Shown: positions 55,589 through 63,893 of the stretch, one piece after another
How the letters are laid out: each line of letters starts with the position of its first letter
Position numbering within the stretch: position 1 is the stretch's first letter
Assembly: GCA_000333235.1 (NCBI GenBank)
Contig: CAPN01000020.1
Coordinates: 62,001-126,000, forward strand
Length of the DNA: 64,000 nucleotides
Source of the DNA: Pseudoalteromonas luteoviolacea B = ATCC 29581
GTDB taxonomy: Bacteria > Pseudomonadota > Gammaproteobacteria > Enterobacterales > Alteromonadaceae
Direction: 5' to 3'
The notes under the pieces: model-generated
The model's input: the letters and a program-made list of their open reading frames with translations, nothing else
Told to the model about the DNA's origin: nothing
Database searches by the model: none
Translations under genes and position numbers: made by a program

Positions 55589-56883
55589 TTCGTTAACCTC
55601 GTTGGTAATGGCTTAGTTTTCTCGTTTTTGCTGTAGAACCACAACAACACGAAGAACATGAAGTACGTAACCGTTGTGATTTGTGACAAAATCGTTTTAA
55701 AGTCTGTCTGTGGTGTAGCACCAACCCAACCCAAGATAACAAATGTTACCACGAACTGAGCGATATTTAGCTTATGAAGTCCACAACGGTAGCGAATAGA
55801 ACGTACCGAACCGCGATCGATCCAAGGTAAAAGTGCCAACACAACAATTGATGCACCCATCGCGATTACACCAATTAATTTGTCCGGGATTGCACGCAAA
55901 ATCGCATAGAAAGGCGTGAAATACCATACTGGGAAAATGTGCTCAGGCGTCTTGAGCGGGTTTGCCGCTTCAAAGTTTGGCGCTTCTAAGAAGAACCCAC
56001 CCATTTCTGGTGCAAAGAACACAACCCAACAGAATAAGAATAAGAAGCCCACAACGCCTAACACATCTTTAACGGTGTAATAAGGGTGGAAAGGAATCGC
56101 ATCCACGATATCTTTTTTGCTTGTGTAGTATTCGTGGAATTGGAATTTTGCTTTGTCTTCTTCTGCAACCGTGCCTTTCTTACGCTTAATTTCGACACCG
56201 TCAGGGTTGTTAGAACCTACCTCGTGAAGCGCAACAATGTGTAAGAAAACTAAGATTACGAGTACTAATGGTAGTGCAATTACGTGAAGTGCGAAGAAAC
56301 GGTTTAACGTTGCTCCAGAGATAACATAGTCACCACGGATCCAAAGCGTTAGATCATCACCAATTACTGGAATAGCACCAAATAGTGAGATGATTACCTG
56401 TGCACCCCAGAATGACATTTGCCCCCATGGGAGTAAGTAACCCATGAACGCTTCAGCCATTAGCGCAAGGAAAATGAACATACCAAACAACCACAACAAT
56501 TCACGTGGCTTTTGATACGAACCGTAAATCATACCACGGAACATATGAAGGTAGACGACAACGAAAAACGCCGAGGCCCCCGTGGAATGCAAGTAACGAA
56601 GTAACCATCCGTATTCAACATCACGCATGATGTATTCAACCGAAGCGAACGCGCCTTCTGCTGATGGCACGAAGTTCATGGTTAGCCAGATACCCGTTAG
56701 AATTTGGTTAACTAAAACAAGGATGGCTAATGAACCAAACAGATACCAGAAGTTAAAGTTTTTTGGCGCAGGATACTGCGCAATGTGCATATTCCACACA
56801 CGTGTCATTGGAATACGTTCATCAATCCAGTTGATAACGTTTCCAACTACACCTGTCGATGCGTTTTCTTGTTTACCAGCCAT
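55585..56883 (-). CDS. petB: Cytochrome b of the bc1 complex
   Basis: 432 residues and about eight to nine membrane helices. The b-haem histidines are in RYLHSTGASAFFVVVYLHMFRG and HVIALPLVLVILVFLHIVALHE; the quinol site PEWY-type motif appears as FPVWYFTPFYAILR. It is slightly longer than mitochondrial forms, with an insertion after helix D (about 215-255) rich in charged residues. It shares one base with petA. Confidence 0.96.
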   Translation of the reverse strand: MAGKQENASTGVVGNVINWIDERIPMTRVWNMHIAQYPAPKNFNFWYLFGSLAILVLVNQILTGIWLTMNFVPSAEGAFASVEYIMRDVEYGWLLRYLHSTGASAFFVVVYLHMFRGMIYGSYQKPRELLWLFGMFIFLALMAEAFMGYLLPWGQMSFWGAQVIISLFGAIPVIGDDLTLWIRGDYVISGATLNRFFALHVIALPLVLVILVFLHIVALHEVGSNNPDGVEIKRKKGTVAEEDKAKFQFHEYYTSKKDIVDAIPFHPYYTVKDVLGVVGFLFLFCWVVFFAPEMGGFFLEAPNFEAANPLKTPEHIFPVWYFTPFYAILRAIPDKLIGVIAMGASIVVLALLPWIDRGSVRSIRYRCGLHKLNIAQFVVTFVILGWVGATPQTDFKTILSQITTVTYFMFFVLLWFYSKNEKTKPLPTRLTK

Positions 56884-57470
56884 TATGCAACCTCTTCTTC
56901 ACCAACCAAAATGGTTGTGTCATCAATAAAGGTGTAAGGTGGGATTTCTAAATTTAACGGTGCCGGTACAGCTTGGAATACACGGCCTGCCATATCGAAT
57001 TTAGAGCCGTGACAAGGACAGAAGAAACCGTCTTGTGTACCTTCCACTTTTTCACCAAAACCACCTTGTAGGAACGAAGGCGAACATCCTAAGTGAGTAC
57101 AAATACCCACTGCAACAAAGATCTCAGGGCGTTTCGAACGGTATTCGTTCTTCGCAGAATCTAATTGTTGAGGCTCTTCAGATTGCGGATCACGAAGTTT
57201 TCCTTCATGAGCCTTCATTTGCTCTAGCATTTGAGGTGTACGGTAAACAACCCAAACAGGTTTTCCTCGCCACTCAACACGAATTAGTTGCCCTGGTTCA
57301 AGTTTGCTTATGTCTACTTCTACAGGCGCACCTGCAGATTTAGCTCGCTCACTTGGATTCCAAGACGCAATAAAAGGAACAGCAGCACCGACCGCACCCA
57401 CACCACCTACAACTGAGGTAGCAATGGTTAAAAAGCGACGTCGGCTGTTGTCTACAGGCGCATTGCTCAT
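56883..57470 (-). CDS. petA: Rieske iron-sulfur subunit of the bc1 complex
   Basis: 195 residues. A twin-arginine (Tat) start RRRFLTIATSVVGG also serves as the membrane anchor. The 2Fe-2S ligands lie in CTHLGC and CPCHGSKFD. It takes electrons from ubiquinol and hands them to cytochrome c1. First gene of petABC; homologues are generally found in this order in proteobacteria. Confidence 0.97.
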   Translation of the reverse strand: MSNAPVDNSRRRFLTIATSVVGGVGAVGAAVPFIASWNPSERAKSAGAPVEVDISKLEPGQLIRVEWRGKPVWVVYRTPQMLEQMKAHEGKLRDPQSEEPQQLDSAKNEYRSKRPEIFVAVGICTHLGCSPSFLQGGFGEKVEGTQDGFFCPCHGSKFDMAGRVFQAVPAPLNLEIPPYTFIDDTTILVGEEEVA

Positions 57471-57841
57471 CCACTTATCTCCACTATGATCCTCAACACT
57501 TGCTATATTGAGAAAATCAGTTACAGCAGGTTAATTTTCAAGAAATTACAAAATAGAAGCGATCATAAAGAAAAGCCTTGATTAAAACAAGGTTATTCCT
57601 CTTTTCTAGCCGCACAAAAATGGGTCTCTGCCAAGGGGTTAGCCAAAAGGCGGAGGCTTTGCATGGTAGCACTTCTCGGTTATCCGTTTACTGACCAAGA
57701 TCAACGTGACTACGATGCTATTAATCGTACGCTTTGATCTTATTCACATTACTTGCGCTGCAATTGTAGCAAAAAAATTGCATTCAGGGTGAGTCTATCT
57801 AGGTTTATTCGTCTAAATTCGAAAAAAAAATCGTGAAGGGT
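57471..57841. other. Intergenic region upstream of petA with an extended hairpin
   Basis: No gene is seen. At 57697-57741 AAGATCAA/TTGATCTT (outer) and TACGAT/ATCGTA (inner) can fold into a two-step 45-base hairpin. A GC-richer stretch at 57597-57680 contains GCCAAAAGGC and several purine runs. Any role, as a petABC leader, operator or small RNA, is undetermined. Confidence 0.4.
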
Positions 57842-57877
57842 AAAAAAAACAAAAAACCCAGCAAAAGCTGGGTTTTT
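57842..57877 (-). terminator. Rho-independent terminator of rplM-rpsI
   Basis: AAAACCCAGC (57853-57862), loop AAAA, GCTGGGTTTT (57867-57876), a 10-pair stem. On the minus strand it is followed by TTGTTTTTTTTA. It lies 22 bases past the rpsI stop. Confidence 0.9.
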
Positions 57878-57898
57878 GAATTCTTGAAACGTAATAAA

Positions 57899-58288
57899 TT
57901 AACGCTTAGAGAATTGTGGACGCTTACGTGCTTTGTGTAGACCCACTTTCTTACGCTCAACTTTACGAGCGTCGCGAGTAACAAAGCCAGCTTTACGAAG
58001 TGTTGAACGAAGAGAATCGTCAAACTCCATAAGTGCACGAGTGATACCGTGACGGATTGCACCAGCTTGACCTGTGATACCACCACCTTCAACAGTGACG
58101 TATAGATCAAACTTTTCAGTCATTTCAACAAGCTCAAGTGGTTGACGAACAACCATACGAGCCGTTTCACGACCGAAGTACTCTTCTAAAGAGCGCTTAT
58201 TGATTACGATGTTGCCAGTGCCTGGGCGTAAGAATACGCGAGCACTTGAACTTTTACGACGACCTGTACCGTAGTATTGATTTGCCAT
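57899..58288 (-). CDS. rpsI: 30S ribosomal protein S9
   Basis: 129 residues: [21 protein letters not shown] at the start, [23 protein letters not shown] in the middle and the basic tail [11 protein letters not shown] that reaches the P-site tRNA. One residue shorter than the E. coli protein. Eleven bases from rplM in the same operon. Confidence 0.99.
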   Translation of the reverse strand: MANQYYGTGRRKSSSARVFLRPGTGNIVINKRSLEEYFGRETARMVVRQPLELVEMTEKFDLYVTVEGGGITGQAGAIRHGITRALMEFDDSLRSTLRKAGFVTRDARKVERKKVGLHKARKRPQFSKR

Positions 58289-58299
58289 GTTAGTGCTCC

Positions 58300-58728
58300 T
58301 TAAATGTCAAGAACCTGAGGCTGCTGTGCAGCGTGGTTGTGAGTGTTACCCGCGTAAACTTTAAGTTTACGGAACATTTCACGACCCAAAGGACCACGTG
58401 GTAGCATACCTTTAACTGCTTTCTCGATGATCATTTCAGGCTTTTTAGCTTGAAGCTTCTCAAAGTTTACAGACTTAAGGCCACCTGGGTAACCAGTGTG
58501 TGCGTAGTACATTTTGTTCTGAGCTTTGTTACCAGTTACAGTAACTTTCTCAGCGTTGATAACGATGATGTAATCACCTGTGTCAACGTGTGGAGTGTAC
58601 TCAGCTTTATGCTTACCGCGTAAGCGACGAGCGATTTCAGTAGCGATACGACCTAAAGTTTTACCTTCAGCGTCAACTACGTACCAGTCACGTTTTACTG
58701 TTTCTGGTTTAGCAACAAACGTTTTCAT
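58300..58728 (-). CDS. rplM: 50S ribosomal protein L13
   Basis: 142 residues, the E. coli length: [43 protein letters not shown], and [22 protein letters not shown]. In E. coli L13 represses its own operon through the mRNA leader. The leader here is about 144 bases and contains hairpins (see 58729-58872). Confidence 0.99.
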   Translation of the reverse strand: MKTFVAKPETVKRDWYVVDAEGKTLGRIATEIARRLRGKHKAEYTPHVDTGDYIIVINAEKVTVTGNKAQNKMYYAHTGYPGGLKSVNFEKLQAKKPEMIIEKAVKGMLPRGPLGREMFRKLKVYAGNTHNHAAQQPQVLDI

Positions 58729-58872
58729 TTATAAAAATCCAATGTTTCAATTTAAAACCACAGGCAGAATTAACTGCCGCTCTACTTGGTGCTTTAACCC
58801 CTTCGAGTTGAAGACTTTGTACCCTGCATCGGAGGCTAAACCGACGGAGGGAATAGAACGCAACGTGGCAGG
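58729..58872 (-). promoter_or_regulatory. Structured 5' leader of rplM-rpsI
   Basis: Between the inferred start near 58872 and the rplM ATG lie 144 bases with a GGCAG-AATTAA-CTGCC hairpin (58763-58778) and a GC-rich section that can pair internally around 58805-58860. Autoregulation by L13 is known in E. coli; that this leader is the L13 site is inferred. Confidence 0.45.
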
Positions 58873-58878
58873 CCGCGA

Positions 58879-58884
58879 ATTATA
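58879..58884 (-). promoter_or_regulatory. -10 box of the rplM promoter
   Basis: A perfect TATAAT on the minus strand, preceded by TGT. A -35 is not clear (AGCAAT-like at about 17 bases). The GC-rich discriminator region TCGCGGCC following it is typical of ribosomal promoters. Confidence 0.5.
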
Positions 58885-59017
58885 ACAGCAGATATTTGCT
58901 ATTGCTAGGGGGTGAGGTTTTTTTTGCGCTGATTATTTGTTCAACTTGACGAACTTATTTTGTGGCGCTTGCTTTAGCATTAAAACTTGCTAAATATGCT
59001 TAATTCACCAAGTGCGA

Positions 59018-59047
59018 TTTCACCTCAGATACCCATTTGAGGTGAAA
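59018..59047 (-). terminator. Hairpin downstream of zapE
   Basis: TTTCACCTCA (59018-59027) and TGAGGTGAAA (59038-59047) form a perfect 10-pair stem with a 10-base loop, 10 bases past the zapE stop. No long U tract follows, so termination strength is uncertain. Confidence 0.55.
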
Positions 59048-59057
59048 TTGTTTGAGT

Positions 59058-60146
59058 TTAAGCTAAGTGCTCTTTGGCTAAATACTCTAATGACTGCATT
59101 TCTTGTAACCGACTGATGCAACGTCGGAACTCAAAGCTCAAAGTACCTTGAGTGTATAGTTGTTCAATTGGCGCTTCTGCAGACATGATCAATTTTACGT
59201 GGCGCTCATAAAATTCATCAACTAAGGCAATAAAACGCCTAGCAGCATCATCGTTATTTTGACCCATTTGCTTCACATTTGAAATAAGCACCGTGTTGTA
59301 AAGTCGACTTATCTCCATGTAATCAACTTGACTTCGAGCTGTTTCACAAATGGCTGAGAAATCAAACATAACAATACTATCTGCAACTTTGCGGGTTGCT
59401 ATCATTCGCCCTTCGATTTCAATCGGCTCATTCAATTGGCCTGGCTCTGGCGCTAATTTATCAAAATACTCAAACAAATTGATATCTGCTTGTTTATCCA
59501 ATGGGCTATGGAAAATCTCTGCTTGTTCGAGTGTACGCAAGCGATAATCAATGCCTGAATCAACATTAACGACCTCAGTATTCGCATTAACCAATTCAAT
59601 CGCAGGCATAAAACGAGCCCGCTGCAAACCGTTTTTATATAGTTCATCTGGCACAATGTTTGATGTTGCGACTAAGACAATACCGCGTTTAAACAGGGCT
59701 TGCATTAAGCCGCCAAGCAACATCGCATCCGTAATATCTTGAACAAAGAACTCATCGAAACACACAATGTCCGTTTCAGATTTAAATTTATCTGCGACTA
59801 TTTCTAACGGGTTCTTAACGTCTTTTAATTGCTTTAATTCATCATGAACACGATGCATAAAGCGATGAAAATGCACTCGCATTTTACGATCGGTTGGCAA
59901 ACTTTCATAAAAAGTATCAACTAAATAGGTCTTACCTCGCCCCACTCCCCCCCAAAAATAGAGCCCTTTTACCTTAGGCATGCTATCTTTACCTAAGAGG
60001 CGGTCTAACCAGGTTGGTTTATGCGCAATTGCCGCGATTAGATCATCATATAAACGCTGTAAATGCTTTACCGCATTTTCTTGCGCAGCGTCGTATTGGA
60101 AATCATCGCGTTGAAGATCGTTTTGGTATTTTTGCCAAGGCGTCAT
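59058..60146 (-). CDS. zapE: ZapE, AFG1-like ATPase of cell division
   Basis: About 362 residues from ATG 60146 (MTPWQKYQNDLQ); the frame is open to 60197 without a clear ribosome site, so the start is uncertain. Walker A GGVGRGKTYL, Walker B IVCFDEFFVQDITDAM, and the AFG1/ZapE segments FKRGIVLVATSNIVPDELYKNGLQR and VALVDEFYERHVKL. ZapE is a peripheral inner-membrane ATPase linked to Z-ring stability. Divergent from zapG, as in E. coli. Confidence 0.93.
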   Translation of the reverse strand: MTPWQKYQNDLQRDDFQYDAAQENAVKHLQRLYDDLIAAIAHKPTWLDRLLGKDSMPKVKGLYFWGGVGRGKTYLVDTFYESLPTDRKMRVHFHRFMHRVHDELKQLKDVKNPLEIVADKFKSETDIVCFDEFFVQDITDAMLLGGLMQALFKRGIVLVATSNIVPDELYKNGLQRARFMPAIELVNANTEVVNVDSGIDYRLRTLEQAEIFHSPLDKQADINLFEYFDKLAPEPGQLNEPIEIEGRMIATRKVADSIVMFDFSAICETARSQVDYMEISRLYNTVLISNVKQMGQNNDDAARRFIALVDEFYERHVKLIMSAEAPIEQLYTQGTLSFEFRRCISRLQEMQSLEYLAKEHLA

Positions 60147-60287
60147 AATTAACATAATCAATTGAGTTAGACGAATGGCCTTTATATTAACACGCATCCA
60201 CTTGGTAGGTATATTAGCGTAATGGTGAATGTGAGCATTTTGGTTTGGGCTTTAAAATCAACAAACCAATTACTTAGGAGTATATAA

Positions 60288-60740
60288 ATGAATGCAATTG
60301 CTTGGTTTGGGCTTTTGGTTGTTGTTGCAGTGGCTGCATTTTCACTTGGTGCGTATGTGACCAAAAAGAAATTTAAGCAAGATGAGTTAGAACAACAAGC
60401 GAACGATGCAAAAATGGCTCTAGACCAGTTTCGTCAAGATGTTGCCGATCACCTTGATAATACGCGTAAATTGGTTACTCGTATGCAAGACAACTACACA
60501 CAGTTACTCAATCAAGTTGAGCAAACTAATCAATTGTTAGTGGTCGATTCTACGCCGACAAGCGCAGAGCCCTTCTTCTCAAAAGAAACGACTGAACAAC
60601 TACAGGCTTCTTTAAAAAACCGTCAAGAAAAACGCAGCGATCGTTCCAACGCGACATCACAACCAACCGACTTTGTCGAAGGTACTTCGGGTATTTTCTC
60701 TGGTCAGAGTTCAGAAAATGAGCAAATAAAAGCCTCTTGA
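60288..60740 (+). CDS. zapG: ZapG (YhcB, DUF1043) envelope/division protein
   Basis: 150 residues: one N-terminal membrane helix (about 3-25, IAWFGLLVVVAVAAFSLGAYV), a coiled coil (about 30-85, KFKQDELEQQANDAKMALDQ and on) with the conserved FRQDVADHLDNTRKLVTRMQDNY, and a disordered polar tail. TAGGAG precedes the ATG. YhcB/ZapG helps coordinate wall growth and division. Confidence 0.93.
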   Translation: MNAIAWFGLLVVVAVAAFSLGAYVTKKKFKQDELEQQANDAKMALDQFRQDVADHLDNTRKLVTRMQDNYTQLLNQVEQTNQLLVVDSTPTSAEPFFSKETTEQLQASLKNRQEKRSDRSNATSQPTDFVEGTSGIFSGQSSENEQIKAS

Positions 60741-60808
60741 TGAACTTTTTTTTGACCCCATAGTCTTTAGGGATAGTGAACGTCTTAACTCATTTAAGTA
60801 GCTCGCTT

Positions 60809-60929
60809 TCCCTATCAATCTTTTTAGCAAGTTTATCAGATAGGGATTGCACTCTTCGTTCGCGATGTAAATGACGAACACCTAAACGTCATTTTACTTC
60901 GCAATGCAGAGAAGCCTATTTGGCTCTGC
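60809..60929 (+). promoter_or_regulatory. Two hairpins in the zapG-degQ spacer
   Basis: TCCCTATC (60809-60816) and GATAGGGA (60839-60846) are perfect inverted repeats 22 bases apart. A second hairpin (60906-60929) pairs GCAGA with TCTGC and GCC with GGC around a TATTT loop. The latter ends 42 bases before the degQ start and may lie in its leader. Neither has a U tract. Roles unknown. Confidence 0.35.
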
Positions 60930-60971
60930 TTAAATATCGAATATTCTCTCTATTGGAGCTGAACTTAGACT

Positions 60972-62324
60972 ATGAAAATGAAATTATCTTTACTTTCGGC
61001 AGCCCTTTTCTCTGCAACTATGCTATTAGGCCCGATCCCGGTAGAAGCAAAACTTCCCGTTGCTGTCGACGGGCAAAACCTTCCAACTCTTGCACCAATG
61101 CTAGAACGAGTGACACCGGGTGTTGTCAGCATTCAAGTGTCCGGAGCGAAAGAGATTCGTCGACGAGTCGATCCTTTTGACTTTTTCTTTGGCAACCCTC
61201 AGCCTCGAAGCCAAAAGCAACCCTTTAGTGGCCTTGGATCAGGCGTCATCATTGATGCTGATGAAGGCTATGTCGTTACAAATAACCACGTTATCGCCGA
61301 TGCTGAACGTATCGTCGTTACACTGCAAGATGGCAGAGAGTTTGAGGCAAAGCTTATCGGTGCCGACGCTGAATCCGACATCGCTTTATTAGCGATTGAT
61401 GGCGAAAACCTCACTGAAGTAAAACTTGCCAATTCTGACAAACTACGAGTGGGTGATTTCTCCGTAGCGATTGGTAACCCATTTGGTCTAAGTCATACCG
61501 TAACCTCGGGTATTGTAAGTGCGCTTGGTCGCAGTGGCTTGAATATTGAAGGTTACGAAGATTTCATTCAAACCGATGCTGCAATTAACCAAGGTAACTC
61601 TGGCGGTGCGTTAGTAAATCTTAACGGTGAGCTGATAGGAATAAACACGGCAATTTTAGGTGCATCTGGTGGCAATGTCGGGATCGGGTTTGCTATTCCA
61701 TCTAATATGATGAAAAACTTAGTGGACCAAATCATCGAATATGGTCAAGTCCGCCGTGGTTCTCTTGGATTAGCAGGGCGCACTCTCGACGCAGGTCTTG
61801 CTAAAGCTCAGGGTATTGAAGTAAAACAAGGCGCTTATATCATGCAAGTAATGCCCGATGGAGCTGCTGGTGAGGCCGGTATTAAAGCCGGAGATGTGAT
61901 AGTTAGCTTAAATGACGATCCGATTATTAGCTTTGAGCAACTGCGCGGCAAAGTAGCAACGCTTGGTGAAGGCAAAACCATAAAAATGGGCATTCACCGC
62001 GATGGTAAAACGAAAGAGGTAAAAGTAACACTCAAAGGCCAAAGCGAAAAAACCGCTGACGCACAACGGATTCATCCTGCGCTTCAAGGTGCAACATTAG
62101 AAAGCGGTAAACGCGATGGTAATGAGGGCATTGTTGTCACGGCCGTTGAACCACGCTCAAATGCGGCACGAGTTGGTTTAATGGAAGGCGATGTGATTAT
62201 GCAGGTGAATCGTCAACGTGTCACCAACGTGCGTGAATTGAGCGGGATTATTGATGACATTAAGGGCAATGTGGTCCTTGGCATAAAACGTGGTCGAGAC
62301 TCTGTTTTCTTATTAATTCAATAA
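60972..62324 (+). CDS. degQ: DegQ (HtrA family) periplasmic protease
   Basis: 450 residues. Signal peptide MKMKLSLLSAALFSATMLLG to about EAK, then the trypsin-like domain with triad H106 (TNNHV), D136 (SDIALL) and S210 (GNSGGAL), and two PDZ domains (about 255-345 and 360-450). The loop between residues 65 and 85 (DFFFGNPQPRSQKQPF) is short, as in DegQ rather than DegP. It degrades or holds misfolded envelope proteins. Preceded by zapG and followed by degS, the usual order. Confidence 0.95.
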   Translation: MKMKLSLLSAALFSATMLLGPIPVEAKLPVAVDGQNLPTLAPMLERVTPGVVSIQVSGAKEIRRRVDPFDFFFGNPQPRSQKQPFSGLGSGVIIDADEGYVVTNNHVIADAERIVVTLQDGREFEAKLIGADAESDIALLAIDGENLTEVKLANSDKLRVGDFSVAIGNPFGLSHTVTSGIVSALGRSGLNIEGYEDFIQTDAAINQGNSGGALVNLNGELIGINTAILGASGGNVGIGFAIPSNMMKNLVDQIIEYGQVRRGSLGLAGRTLDAGLAKAQGIEVKQGAYIMQVMPDGAAGEAGIKAGDVIVSLNDDPIISFEQLRGKVATLGEGKTIKMGIHRDGKTKEVKVTLKGQSEKTADAQRIHPALQGATLESGKRDGNEGIVVTAVEPRSNAARVGLMEGDVIMQVNRQRVTNVRELSGIIDDIKGNVVLGIKRGRDSVFLLIQ

Positions 62325-62352
62325 TTAAACAAAGCCGTGTTGACCTTTACAA

Positions 62353-62467
62353 TTTGATTTTGCAGCAGCAAGTTAGGTATTTGACAGCGTAGCACAGTGG
62401 ATGAGGTGAGCTAGCTGATAAGGTATAGTAAATCCCTAACTTGTACTGCCCGAAGGGTTAAATCAAA
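62353..62467. repeat. Imperfect 115-base palindromic element
   Basis: Outer arms TTTGATTT (62353-62360) and AAATCAAA (62460-62467) are perfect complements. Inner arms CAAGTTAGGTATTT (62369-62382) and AAATCCCTAACTTG (62430-62443) match in 13 of 14 positions. The centre contains AGCTAGCT. A small CCCGAAGGG hairpin sits in the right arm. The structure could be a MITE-like relic or a structured RNA. It lies between degQ and the terminator at 62594. Confidence 0.55.
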
Positions 62468-62593
62468 CTACTTGGTCATTCACAATTCACATACACGAGT
62501 AGGCTACATTGCTCATTTTGCGTATTGAATGCCTTTGATTTAAACAAAAATCATACCTAAAAGGTTAATACGCACCAGCCATTCTTTGACTAA

Positions 62594-62627
62594 AAACACA
62601 GTGATACTTGCCGCTGTGTTTTTTTTT
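62594..62627 (+). terminator. Rho-independent terminator in the degQ-degS spacer
   Basis: AAACACAG (62594-62601) pairs with CTGTGTTT (62614-62621) around a 12-base loop, then T7. It lies 270 bases past the degQ stop, so it may end a transcript that includes the palindromic element. degS must then have its own promoter in 62628-62775. Confidence 0.75.
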
Positions 62628-62775
62628 ATGCCATCATTGCAATTAAATCACAATAATTTCGTCACGTTAACGTAATCAGTTACCAACTAAAAAGTAGTCG
62701 GCTAAATTAAGCCGTTTGGTAGTGCATTGCTCTGACACAATGAACGAAAGGTTCTAATAACAACGAGAAAACACC

Positions 62776-63858
62776 GTGCTGAATTTTCTAAAGTTTTTTG
62801 TTCCACCTATGTTTGCAGGACTTGCGATTGCATTTATCGTCATTCTCACTGTGCCAGACATGAGAAAAGCGATGCTCCCTAGCTTGTCCATTGCAGATAA
62901 AATTAAGCCAAGTCACATGAGTTTTGCTGAAGGTGTAAAACGTGCAGCGCCTGCGGTGGTCACGATATTTTCCGAAGGCGATGCCAGCGAGCCGAGATAC
63001 AAACGTCAAAATACCGTTCAAGAATTAGGTTCTGGCGTGATCATGTCATCTGACGGCTACATTTTAACTAATTATCACGTCGTCAATAACGCTGACCAAA
63101 TTATTATTATCTTAACCGATGGGCGTACCTTTACCGACGTTCAACTCATTGGCTTTGATCCGATCACTGACTTAGCTTTATTAAAAATAGAAGCAAAGCA
63201 CTTACCAGTGATCCCCAAAGACGACAGTTTTGAGCCCGCTGTTGGTGACGTCGTGCTAGCCATTGGTAATCCATTGAATCTCGGTCAAACGATCACTCAG
63301 GGGGTGATTTCGGCGACAGGTAAACAAACGTTAACAGACAGCCCCTACAATAGCTTACTGCAAATGGATGCCGCAGTTAACGTGGGTAATTCTGGTGGTG
63401 CCTTAGTCAATTCTCGCGGTACGTTAGTTGGGATCACCTCAGCGCAATTTCGCACCCGCTATAACATTGATATTCAGGGGATTTCTTTTGCCGTGCCATA
63501 CTCCCTTGCTAAAGAAGTGATGGCCAAGCTCATTCGAGATGGCCGGGTGATCCGCGGTTATTTGGGCTTTAGCGGCAAGCCTGTTGATCAATACGGCATT
63601 GAAATTACGGATAGATATACGCCCGTTTTTGGTATCCTAATTAACGATCTCGACCCGTTAGGGCCAGCGTGGCAAGCAGGCATGAAAGACAACGACATAA
63701 TTGTAAAAATGGCTGGCCAACCCGTTAAGAACCCTCAAGATGCTTTACGTTTAGTGGGTAATACCCGCCCGGGAACAAAACTGACTTTCGAAGTCTACAG
63801 TGACGGAAAATACAAAGAAGTGGTTGTAGAAGTGGCTGAACTTGAAACGCGGATCTGA
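62776..63858 (+). CDS. degS: DegS, site-1 protease of the sigma-E stress pathway
   Basis: 360 residues. An N-terminal membrane anchor (about 7-27, FFVPPMFAGLAIAFIVILTV) replaces a cleaved signal peptide. The protease triad is H101 (TNYHVV), D132 (TDLALL) and S206 (GNSGGAL), followed by a single PDZ domain (about 255-355). DegS senses unassembled outer-membrane porin C-termini and cuts the anti-sigma factor RseA. The start is GTG at 62776. Confidence 0.95.
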   Translation: MLNFLKFFVPPMFAGLAIAFIVILTVPDMRKAMLPSLSIADKIKPSHMSFAEGVKRAAPAVVTIFSEGDASEPRYKRQNTVQELGSGVIMSSDGYILTNYHVVNNADQIIIILTDGRTFTDVQLIGFDPITDLALLKIEAKHLPVIPKDDSFEPAVGDVVLAIGNPLNLGQTITQGVISATGKQTLTDSPYNSLLQMDAAVNVGNSGGALVNSRGTLVGITSAQFRTRYNIDIQGISFAVPYSLAKEVMAKLIRDGRVIRGYLGFSGKPVDQYGIEITDRYTPVFGILINDLDPLGPAWQAGMKDNDIIVKMAGQPVKNPQDALRLVGNTRPGTKLTFEVYSDGKYKEVVVEVAELETRI

Positions 63859-63864
63859 TCCGCG
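63848..63864. terminator. Hairpin across the degS stop codon
   Basis: CGCGGATC-T-GATCCGCG, a near-perfect 17-base palindrome, contains the degS TGA in its centre. It lies between the converging degS and murA genes but lacks a U tract on the plus side. It may act as a transcript-end stabiliser. Confidence 0.4.
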
Positions 63865-63893
63865 CTTCAAACTCAACAAACGGTGTTTCGTAG

